Source: Entomortierella parvispora
Lineage: Eukaryota > Mortierellomycota > Mortierellomycetes > Mortierellales > Mortierellaceae
Length of the DNA stretch: 64,000 nt
NCBI GenBank assembly: GCA_963573315.1
Contig: OY752145.1
Location: 2,636,042-2,700,041, forward strand
Direction: 5' to 3'
The notes beneath the pieces are model-generated. The model saw only the letters and a program-made list of their open reading frames with translations, was not told where the DNA came from and searched no databases. Positions 30,340 to 40,770 of the stretch are shown piece after piece. Every line of letters starts with the position of its first letter. Positions within the stretch are counted from its first letter, which is position 1. Position numbers and translations under genes: made by a program.

Positions 30340-31260
30340 GACACGGTGCGGGGTTTGGTTCCTAAGAAGTGGCAAGACTATGTAAATGGTCAGTGGACGC
30401 TATCAAGACGCGGTTGCACCTCTATTGCAATTAACCTAGCCAGGGGCTTCCCACCAGCCGCAGAGGTGTTTCTCAGAGTGGCCCCCCCATCTCCCCCACA
30501 CCCCGCACCCGCACCCAAGCCCATCCCTCCACTCTCACCCCCTTCTGCTATTGTCCACCTGTAGGTGGGGCCCCAACCATCTTCCGTGAATGGAGGTAGC
30601 CGCGGAGGAGGAGTTTTCTGGGCCAGGATGGCGCTTACCCCCCCCCCCCCCTCTCCCTCTCCCTCTTGTCCTCTCTTTGCATCCAACGCCCTCACCCAGC
30701 CCACACCCCCTTCTGCAATTATGCACCTGTAGGTGGGGCCCCAACCATCTTCCGATAATGGAGACAGCCGCGGAGGAGGTGTTTCTGGGTCAGGATGGTG
30801 CTTAACCCCCCCCCTCTCCCTCTCCCTCTTGTCCTCTCTTCGCCACCTAAAGTCTTCATTGAAATTCACACAAGCGCCATAGACGCCTTGTCTTGGAGCG
30901 CTTAGCCCACTGCCATTACCTTGTTTGAGCTCAAAGGGGTGGACGACCTGAATGGAATGTGATCCTTGCGGAAGACTTGGTTCCTAAGAAGTGGAAAGAC
31001 TGTGTAAATGGTCAGCGGACGCTACCAAGACGCGTGTAAACCCACTTTGTACAGATGTCTCTCAGAGGTCGGCCCCAGCCTCACTCACTCCCTTCGACTT
31101 TATCCACGGAGGGGGCCAGATCACTACATAACAGTGCCAGCCGAAGAAGGTTGAGGACAGCCAGCCCACCGCCACTATTCATCATTGAAACTTCACACAG
31201 GCACCAAAGGACGCCCTGCCCTGAAGCGCTGAGGCCACTGCCATTACCTTGTCTTTGTCC
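30340..31260 (+). repeat. Internal duplications inside the unit (copy 1)
   Basis: A block around TTGGTTCCTAAGAAGTGG recurs at about 30,357 and 30,977. A block around CACTGCCATTACCTTGT recurs at about 30,908 and 31,235. Between them a 168-bp element starting CACCCCCTTCTGC and including GTAGGTGGGGCCCCAACCAT is present twice (30,536 and 30,704), each ending in a C run and CTCCCTCTCCC, with a more degenerate third copy before. So the unit grew by nested duplication before being amplified as a whole. Confidence 0.88.
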
Positions 31261-32383
31261 AGGAGCCGACGGTATGGATGGAATATGGATATGGATATGG
31301 TCCATGTGTCCAGTGCTTGGTCCTGTGCATCCACTTGGCCCCGAAGAAATAATAGTAATAGCCGTACCATGGATGGAGGTAGCACCGATGAGATGGCTAG
31401 GATGGGAGAGGAGAAAGCTGTCCTCTTCTTGGGCTTTGGATGGCGGATGGCGCGTACTTTGACTCCCTTCGATGGATGGATGGACGGATGGATGGACGAC
31501 GCGTTCTTGTTTACTTGAAGCGGGACTGCTTTTTGTGTTGACTGGTGGCAAGCCAGCCGCAGCAGAAAAGCTGGCAGGCAGGGGAGGCGTTCTTGGTGGG
31601 CGGTCACCACTGAAAGCGTGCAAAGATGCAAGGGTGCAAGGACCGAGCATGCTCCAAAGAGCCGGGGTTGCTGTGGAGTCTCTGAAAGCGAGCCTCTGAA
31701 AGCAGCGGATGTTGTTGAAAGGCCGGTGGCCTCTGGCGGAGTTGAAGGTAGCCAGTTGAGAGGCGCTACCCTCGGTCTCTTTGTAGGGAAGAGACGTTCT
31801 TGAAGGACAGCGGGCGGCAGAGGACAGAGCTTTCTTTTGGAGAGCGAAGCGCGTCACCAGAGAGGCAGATGGAGCTGGTATTTTTCAGGAACTGGGTCTC
31901 TTGAGACCTGGCTTATGCTTCTCTGGGCCCGAGACGAGAGCTCAGCACTTGTGCTTGTTACTGACCACGCGGTTTGAAGAACGCGCGCTAGCCTGGGCTG
32001 TGCTGCAGTGCTACAAGAGACTACAGGATAGACATGCAAGGGGGCGTTAGTGACTGAAGTACACAAACGAAGGCCTAGGAAGTAGGGCGCAAGGGATTTT
32101 TTTGTTTGGCTGGATTTCATATATTTTAGTTCAGCTCAGAGCATACCTTAAAAAAAACACGAGCCGTGCTCTTGTGTCTGAGTTGCACGCGAGTGCTGGG
32201 CTTGGTTGGACAACCCTTGGAGCCATGGCAGAGATGGATCATGACTGAAATGGAAATGTGCATGTGAAATGTCAGTGGGAATGTAGGGTGGGTGTGGGGA
32301 GGAGGGGAGGTGGTGAGAGAGAAAAAAAAGAAAACAAAAAATCAGCGCGCGCATTTTTGTATCTGCAGCGGAGAGGTCTGGTC

Positions 32384-32448
32384 CCGTGTAAACGGTCTGA
32401 ACGGTCTAACCCTGTGTAAACGGTCGAACACCGTGTAAACAACGGTCC
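32384..32448 (+). repeat. Cluster of GTGTAAAC/ACGGTC motifs (copy 1)
   Basis: GTGTAAAC occurs three times within 60 bp, each followed by ACGGTC or AACGGTC, with one further ACGGTC between. GTAAACA, present in the last one, fits the forkhead core RYAAAYA. The cluster is present in every copy; a binding role is only a suggestion. Confidence 0.6.
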
Positions 32449-32743
32449 AGCTACATGGCCAGATAGCCCTTTTCCCTTCTTTTCCATGCACACTCGGTCC
32501 GGTGGCTTGAACGCAATTACGAAGGTGGACCTTGTCCTAGGGTCCGCAAGAGAGGTTCATTCCTACAAGTGGCACGCGTACCAACATTGTCTTTGAAGTT
32601 CTCGGAGAGGGAGGAGGCACCGTGGAGAATGGAGAATCAGATGGCACTGGCTGCATCCCACCATAGCTCGGGGGGGGGGGTTTTGTTCTCATGCCTCCGT
32701 CTACCTGTCAGATCCTGAAAACTGGAAGGAGGAAGACGTCTCC

Positions 32744-33187
32744 TCAGTGAAGATATCTGTCGTGTTGGATCCGATCATCGGATCCTGGACCCTGGATCCA
32801 TAAAGGTTGCGGTGGAGGGTCCATCTCTCTTTTTAATGACCGATCCTTCTCGGGAAAAGAAAAAGAAGCAGACGTGCTCGGTCTTGATATGTTCTGGAGA
32901 GTGGTCAGGAGCACAAAAGGAGGCGGGCATCTCCCTTCTTCCCTGCGTGGATCTGTTGATCTAGGATCTAGGATGGCATCCAGGACGGTGGCGACAAAAG
33001 ATCCTGTCCTCTCCATTGCACTCAGAGCACTCGAGTCTCTGCTGCACCCAAAGATCAGCGATGGTGATCGGTACTCTCTCCTGGATCTCTGGCGCTCCCC
33101 CCGAGGACAAAAGTCGACAAGTCTTGGGGCGACTGCAACCAACACATCCTCCCCGTCACCAAGCAGCCATGTAGCCGGCACCCCCAT
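32744..33187 (-). other. 147-codon open frame in the unit (copy 1)
   Basis: ATG-initiated minus-strand frame (MGVPATWLLGDGEDVLVAVA...), one per unit. It has mixed composition, no transmembrane segment and no recognisable domain. Its antisense strand is also open for 114 codons. Conservation among copies is uninformative because the copies are nearly identical. Coding status is doubtful. Confidence 0.15.
32767..32785. repeat. Perfect inverted repeat (copy 1)
   Basis: GGATCCGATCATCGGATCC: two 9-bp arms around a single C. It is kept in every copy. It could form a cruciform or a protein-binding palindrome; no known site is recognised. Confidence 0.8.
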
Positions 33188-33224
33188 CTCGCGTCAAAGC
33201 CATACCGCACTCGCCTAGTATTTT

Positions 33225-33296
33225 CCAACCTACTGTACTTCTCAACCTTCTTCTCAACCTATATATCTACTTCTCAGCCTACTTCTCAACCTAGTG
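33225..33296 (+). repeat. CTTCTCAACCTA minisatellite in the unit (copy 1)
   Basis: About six degenerate copies of CTTCTCAACCTA or CTTCTCAGCCTA, spaced roughly 12-16 bp, lie about 140 bp before the unit junction. Read on the other strand they give TAGGTTGAGAAG. Confidence 0.8.
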
Positions 33297-33325
33297 AACG
33301 TTTCATTCAATTTGGTGGGGACCTG

Positions 33326-33700
33326 ATGACCTTTGTTTTCTTGATCAACTATTACTTCAAGAGATTCATGTTGTCATTGTTGACGAACACTGCTCGGTTC
33401 CTCTCATCAGGAATATTGAAAAGAGTTGACATTTCTTTTTTTATTTATTGTACAGTGATCGCGCGTTTACTTCTTAGTCTGTGGTCACTCAAAGGAACAA
33501 GATCGATGATGGGTCTCTGTATTAAAATCACGAAGAGAACAGAAAGATGGCATCCATTCAAAGGTACAAGGACAATACGGTCCCAGGGGCCATGGGTTCG
33601 ATCTCGAAGAGAAGAGCGGCACCGCATCACGTTGGAAGTGACCGTTCCCCGCCAAGCGATGGAGAGGAGAAGTGAGCAACAGTCAACGACAAAAAAATAG
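33326..33700 (+). other. 124-codon open frame across the copy 1/2 junction
   Basis: Starts with ATG in the end of one copy and finishes in the next, so it exists only because units are joined head-to-tail; copy 1 has no upstream half. The N-terminal half is hydrophobic (FVFLINYYFKRFMLSLL), the rest strongly basic. No family recognised. It recurs at each junction, which reflects copy identity, not selection. Probably not a gene. Confidence 0.15.
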
Positions 33701-36700
33701 AGAACTCTTGACAAAGTACCTCACCAAAGGCCGAGATCACCCCTCATACACAAATCCAGCCTATCAAAATAGCTAAAAGTACACACCAGTATGCAGAGGA
33801 GGACATGATGAAGGACTCCTAGAGTCGATCGATCCTCACACGACATCTGGCTTGATGCGCACTCTTCTTCGCCTATGATATGGAAGGTATAGGGTAGAGT
33901 TTGGATCTCGGAAAAGGGCTTCAGAGGACTGTAATGATCAGAGAGAGACTCTAGTCGGCCTGCGTTGACAATGCTCCTCTCGTTCACGAGGATGGGGTGG
34001 GTGAGGACACGGTGCGGGGTTTGGTTCCTAAGAAGTGGCAAGACTATGTAAATGGTCAGTGGACGCTATCAAGACGCGGTTGCACCTCTATTGCAATTAA
34101 CCTAGCCAGGGGCTTCCCACCAGCCGCAGAGGTGTTTCTCAGAGTGGCCCCCCCATCTCCCCCACACCCCGCACCCGCACCCAAGCCCATCCCTCCACTC
34201 TCACCCCCTTCTGCTATTGTCCACCTGTAGGTGGGGCCCCAACCATCTTCCGTGAATGGAGGTAGCCGCGGAGGAGGAGTTTTCTGGGCCAGGATGGCGC
34301 TTACCCCCCCCCCCCCCTCTCCCTCTCCCTCTTGTCCTCTCTTTGCATCCAACGCCCTCACCCAGCCCACACCCCCTTCTGCAATTATGCACCTGTAGGT
34401 GGGGCCCCAACCATCTTCCGATAATGGAGACAGCCGCGGAGGAGGTGTTTCTGGGTCAGGATGGTGCTTAACCCCCCCCCTCTCCCTCTCCCTCTTGTCC
34501 TCTCTTCGCCACCTAAAGTCTTCATTGAAATTCACACAAGCGCCATAGACGCCTTGTCTTGGAGCGCTTAGCCCACTGCCATTACCTTGTTTGAGCTCAA
34601 AGGGGTGGACGACCTGAATGGAATGTGATCCTTGCGGAAGACTTGGTTCCTAAGAAGTGGAAAGACTGTGTAAATGGTCAGCGGACGCTACCAAGACGCG
34701 TGTAAACCCACTTTGTACAGATGTCTCTCAGAGGTCGGCCCCAGCCTCACTCACTCCCTTCGACTTTATCCACGGAGGGGGCCAGATCACTACATAACAG
34801 TGCCAGCCGAAGAAGGTTGAGGACAGCCAGCCCACCGCCACTATTCATCATTGAAACTTCACACAGGCACCAAAGGACGCCCTGCCCTGAAGCGCTGAGG
34901 CCACTGCCATTACCTTGTCTTTGTCCAGGAGCCGACGGTATGGATGGAATATGGATATGGATATGGTCCATGTGTCCAGTGCTTGGTCCTGTGCATCCAC
35001 TTGGCCCCGAAGAAATAATAGTAATAGCCGTACCATGGATGGAGGTAGCACCGATGAGATGGCTAGGATGGGAGAGGAGAAAGCTGTCCTCTTCTTGGGC
35101 TTTGGATGGCGGATGGCGCGTACTTTGACTCCCTTCGATGGATGGATGGACGGATGGATGGACGACGCGTTCTTGTTTACTTGAAGCGGGACTGCTTTTT
35201 GTGTTGACTGGTGGCAAGCCAGCCGCAGCAGAAAAGCTGGCAGGCAGGGGAGGCGTTCTTGGTGGGCGGTCACCACTGAAAGCGTGCAAAGATGCAAGGG
35301 TGCAAGGACCGAGCATGCTCCAAAGAGCCGGGGTTGCTGTGGAGTCTCTGAAAGCGAGCCTCTGAAAGCAGCGGATGTTGTTGAAAGGCCGGTGGCCTCT
35401 GGCGGAGTTGAAGGTAGCCAGTTGAGAGGCGCTACCCTCGGTCTCTTTGTAGGGAAGAGACGTTCTTGAAGGACAGCGGGCGGCAGAGGACAGAGCTTTC
35501 TTTTGGAGAGCGAAGCGCGTCACCAGAGAGGCAGATGGAGCTGGTATTTTTCAGGAACTGGGTCTCTTGAGACCTGGCTTATGCTTCTCTGGGCCCGAGA
35601 CGAGAGCTCAGCACTTGTGCTTGTTACTGACCACGCGGTTTGAAGAACGCGCGCTAGCCTGGGCTGTGCTGCAGTGCTACAAGAGACTACAGGATAGACA
35701 TGCAAGGGGGCGTTAGTGACTGAAGTACACAAACGAAGGCCTAGGAAGTAGGGCGCAAGGGATTTTTTTGTTTGGCTGGATTTCATATATTTTAGTTCAG
35801 CTCAGAGCATACCTTAAAAAAAACACGAGCCGTGCTCTTGTGTCTGAGTTGCACGCGAGTGCTGGGCTTGGTTGGACAACCCTTGGAGCCATGGCAGAGA
35901 TGGATCATGACTGAAATGGAAATGTGCATGTGAAATGTCAGTGGGAATGTAGGGTGGGTGTGGGGAGGAGGGGAGGTGGTGAGAGAGAAAAAAAAGAAAA
36001 CAAAAAATCAGCGCGCGCATTTTTGTATCTGCAGCGGAGAGGTCTGGTCCCGTGTAAACGGTCTGAACGGTCTAACCCTGTGTAAACGGTCGAACACCGT
36101 GTAAACAACGGTCCAGCTACATGGCCAGATAGCCCTTTTCCCTTCTTTTCCATGCACACTCGGTCCGGTGGCTTGAACGCAATTACGAAGGTGGACCTTG
36201 TCCTAGGGTCCGCAAGAGAGGTTCATTCCTACAAGTGGCACGCGTACCAACATTGTCTTTGAAGTTCTCGGAGAGGGAGGAGGCACCGTGGAGAATGGAG
36301 AATCAGATGGCACTGGCTGCATCCCACCATAGCTCGGGGGGGGGGGTTTTGTTCTCATGCCTCCGTCTACCTGTCAGATCCTGAAAACTGGAAGGAGGAA
36401 GACGTCTCCTCAGTGAAGATATCTGTCGTGTTGGATCCGATCATCGGATCCTGGACCCTGGATCCATAAAGGTTGCGGTGGAGGGTCCATCTCTCTTTTT
36501 AATGACCGATCCTTCTCGGGAAAAGAAAAAGAAGCAGACGTGCTCGGTCTTGATATGTTCTGGAGAGTGGTCAGGAGCACAAAAGGAGGCGGGCATCTCC
36601 CTTCTTCCCTGCGTGGATCTGTTGATCTAGGATCTAGGATGGCATCCAGGACGGTGGCGACAAAAGATCCTGTCCTCTCCATTGCACTCAGAGCACTCGA

Positions 36701-37102
36701 GTCTCTGCTGCACCCAAAGATCAGCGATGGTGATCGGTACTCTCTCCTGGATCTCTGGCGCTCCCCCCGAGGACAAAAGTCGACAAGTCTTGGGGCGACT
36801 GCAACCAACACATCCTCCCCGTCACCAAGCAGCCATGTAGCCGGCACCCCCATCTCGCGTCAAAGCCATACCGCACTCGCCTAGTATTTTCCAACCTACT
36901 GTACTTCTCAACCTTCTTCTCAACCTATATATCTACTTCTCAGCCTACTTCTCAACCTAGTGAACGTTTCATTCAATTTGGTGGGGACCTGATGACCTTT
37001 GTTTTCTTGATCAACTATTACTTCAAGAGATTCATGTTGTCATTGTTGACGAACACTGCTCGGTTCCTCTCATCAGGAATATTGAAAAGAGTTGACATTT
37101 CT
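33437..37102 (+). repeat. Satellite copy 2
   Basis: 3,666 bp; first C run 14, G run 11. Used here as the reference copy. Confidence 0.95.
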
Positions 37103-40100
37103 TTTTTTATTTATTGTACAGTGATCGCGCGTTTACTTCTTAGTCTGTGGTCACTCAAAGGAACAAGATCGATGATGGGTCTCTGTATTAAAATCACGAA
37201 GAGAACAGAAAGATGGCATCCATTCAAAGGTACAAGGACAATACGGTCCCAGGGGCCATGGGTTCGATCTCGAAGAGAAGAGCGGCACCGCATCACGTTG
37301 GAAGTGACCGTTCCCCGCCAAGCGATGGAGAGGAGAAGTGAGCAACAGTCAACGACAAAAAAATAGAGAACTCTTGACAAAGTACCTCACCAAAGGCCGA
37401 GATCACCCCTCATACACAAATCCAGCCTATCAAAATAGCTAAAAGTACACACCAGTATGCAGAGGAGGACATGATGAAGGACTCCTAGAGTCGATCGATC
37501 CTCACACGACATCTGGCTTGATGCGCACTCTTCTTCGCCTATGATATGGAAGGTATAGGGTAGAGTTTGGATCTCGGAAAAGGGCTTCAGAGGACTGTAA
37601 TGATCAGAGAGAGACTCTAGTCGGCCTGCGTTGACAATGCTCCTCTCGTTCACGAGGATGGGGTGGGTGAGGACACGGTGCGGGGTTTGGTTCCTAAGAA
37701 GTGGCAAGACTATGTAAATGGTCAGTGGACGCTATCAAGACGCGGTTGCACCTCTATTGCAATTAACCTAGCCAGGGGCTTCCCACCAGCCGCAGAGGTG
37801 TTTCTCAGAGTGGCCCCCCCATCTCCCCCACACCCCGCACCCGCACCCAAGCCCATCCCTCCACTCTCACCCCCTTCTGCTATTGTCCACCTGTAGGTGG
37901 GGCCCCAACCATCTTCCGTGAATGGAGGTAGCCGCGGAGGAGGAGTTTTCTGGGCCAGGATGGCGCTTACCCCCCCCCCCCCCCTCTCCCTCTCCCTCTT
38001 GTCCTCTCTTTGCATCCAACGCCCTCACCCAGCCCACACCCCCTTCTGCAATTATGCACCTGTAGGTGGGGCCCCAACCATCTTCCGATAATGGAGACAG
38101 CCGCGGAGGAGGTGTTTCTGGGTCAGGATGGTGCTTAACCCCCCCCCTCTCCCTCTCCCTCTTGTCCTCTCTTCGCCACCTAAAGTCTTCATTGAAATTC
38201 ACACAAGCGCCATAGACGCCTTGTCTTGGAGCGCTTAGCCCACTGCCATTACCTTGTTTGAGCTCAAAGGGGTGGACGACCTGAATGGAATGTGATCCTT
38301 GCGGAAGACTTGGTTCCTAAGAAGTGGAAAGACTGTGTAAATGGTCAGCGGACGCTACCAAGACGCGTGTAAACCCACTTTGTACAGATGTCTCTCAGAG
38401 GTCGGCCCCAGCCTCACTCACTCCCTTCGACTTTATCCACGGAGGGGGCCAGATCACTACATAACAGTGCCAGCCGAAGAAGGTTGAGGACAGCCAGCCC
38501 ACCGCCACTATTCATCATTGAAACTTCACACAGGCACCAAAGGACGCCCTGCCCTGAAGCGCTGAGGCCACTGCCATTACCTTGTCTTTGTCCAGGAGCC
38601 GACGGTATGGATGGAATATGGATATGGATATGGTCCATGTGTCCAGTGCTTGGTCCTGTGCATCCACTTGGCCCCGAAGAAATAATAGTAATAGCCGTAC
38701 CATGGATGGAGGTAGCACCGATGAGATGGCTAGGATGGGAGAGGAGAAAGCTGTCCTCTTCTTGGGCTTTGGATGGCGGATGGCGCGTACTTTGACTCCC
38801 TTCGATGGATGGATGGACGGATGGATGGACGACGCGTTCTTGTTTACTTGAAGCGGGACTGCTTTTTGTGTTGACTGGTGGCAAGCCAGCCGCAGCAGAA
38901 AAGCTGGCAGGCAGGGGAGGCGTTCTTGGTGGGCGGTCACCACTGAAAGCGTGCAAAGATGCAAGGGTGCAAGGACCGAGCATGCTCCAAAGAGCCGGGG
39001 TTGCTGTGGAGTCTCTGAAAGCGAGCCTCTGAAAGCAGCGGATGTTGTTGAAAGGCCGGTGGCCTCTGGCGGAGTTGAAGGTAGCCAGTTGAGAGGCGCT
39101 ACCCTCGGTCTCTTTGTAGGGAAGAGACGTTCTTGAAGGACAGCGGGCGGCAGAGGACAGAGCTTTCTTTTGGAGAGCGAAGCGCGTCACCAGAGAGGCA
39201 GATGGAGCTGGTATTTTTCAGGAACTGGGTCTCTTGAGACCTGGCTTATGCTTCTCTGGGCCCGAGACGAGAGCTCAGCACTTGTGCTTGTTACTGACCA
39301 CGCGGTTTGAAGAACGCGCGCTAGCCTGGGCTGTGCTGCAGTGCTACAAGAGACTACAGGATAGACATGCAAGGGGGCGTTAGTGACTGAAGTACACAAA
39401 CGAAGGCCTAGGAAGTAGGGCGCAAGGGATTTTTTTGTTTGGCTGGATTTCATATATTTTAGTTCAGCTCAGAGCATACCTTAAAAAAAACACGAGCCGT
39501 GCTCTTGTGTCTGAGTTGCACGCGAGTGCTGGGCTTGGTTGGACAACCCTTGGAGCCATGGCAGAGATGGATCATGACTGAAATGGAAATGTGCATGTGA
39601 AATGTCAGTGGGAATGTAGGGTGGGTGTGGGGAGGAGGGGAGGTGGTGAGAGAGAAAAAAAAGAAAACAAAAAATCAGCGCGCGCATTTTTGTATCTGCA
39701 GCGGAGAGGTCTGGTCCCGTGTAAACGGTCTGAACGGTCTAACCCTGTGTAAACGGTCGAACACCGTGTAAACAACGGTCCAGCTACATGGCCAGATAGC
39801 CCTTTTCCCTTCTTTTCCATGCACACTCGGTCCGGTGGCTTGAACGCAATTACGAAGGTGGACCTTGTCCTAGGGTCCGCAAGAGAGGTTCATTCCTACA
39901 AGTGGCACGCGTACCAACATTGTCTTTGAAGTTCTCGGAGAGGGAGGAGGCACCGTGGAGAATGGAGAATCAGATGGCACTGGCTGCATCCCACCATAGC
40001 TCGGGGGGGGGGGGTTTTGTTCTCATGCCTCCGTCTACCTGTCAGATCCTGAAAACTGGAAGGAGGAAGACGTCTCCTCAGTGAAGATATCTGTCGTGTT

Positions 40101-40770
40101 GGATCCGATCATCGGATCCTGGACCCTGGATCCATAAAGGTTGCGGTGGAGGGTCCATCTCTCTTTTTAATGACCGATCCTTCTCGGGAAAAGAAAAAGA
40201 AGCAGACGTGCTCGGTCTTGATATGTTCTGGAGAGTGGTCAGGAGCACAAAAGGAGGCGGGCATCTCCCTTCTTCCCTGCGTGGATCTGTTGATCTAGGA
40301 TCTAGGATGGCATCCAGGACGGTGGCGACAAAAGATCCTGTCCTCTCCATTGCACTCAGAGCACTCGAGTCTCTGCTGCACCCAAAGATCAGCGATGGTG
40401 ATCGGTACTCTCTCCTGGATCTCTGGCGCTCCCCCCGAGGACAAAAGTCGACAAGTCTTGGGGCGACTGCAACCAACACATCCTCCCCGTCACCAAGCAG
40501 CCATGTAGCCGGCACCCCCATCTCGCGTCAAAGCCATACCGCACTCGCCTAGTATTTTCCAACCTACTGTACTTCTCAACCTTCTTCTCAACCTATATAT
40601 CTACTTCTCAGCCTACTTCTCAACCTAGTGAACGTTTCATTCAATTTGGTGGGGACCTGATGACCTTTGTTTTCTTGATCAACTATTACTTCAAGAGATT
40701 CATGTTGTCATTGTTGACGAACACTGCTCGGTTCCTCTCATCAGGAATATTGAAAAGAGTTGACATTTCT
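37103..40770 (+). repeat. Satellite copy 3
   Basis: 3,668 bp; one extra C near 37,970 (run of 15) and one extra G near 40,004 (run of 12) account for the whole length difference. Confidence 0.95.

Larger units (their letters stand above)
29774..33436 (+). repeat. Satellite copy 1 (array edge)
   Basis: 3,663 bp. The first ~100 bp carry several substitutions and a 3-bp deletion (GATGGG instead of GATGATGGG) relative to all other copies; after about 29,880 the sequence matches them. First C run 14, G run 11. Confidence 0.95.

Noticed and set aside
30390-30869. 159-codon frame with repeated Arg/Glu/Gly and Pro blocks in the unit
   Set aside because: It starts at GTG and is a translation of the polypurine tracts and the 168-bp internal repeat. 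Its frame breaks in copies with a different C-run length.
31081-31857. 258-codon minus-strand open frame in each satellite unit whose start looks like a mitochondrial presequence
   Set aside because: It begins with GTG, not ATG; the first ATG is far inside; the composition follows the repeats (GATG-rich DNA giving HPSVHPS and similar). Identity between copies gives no evidence of selection.
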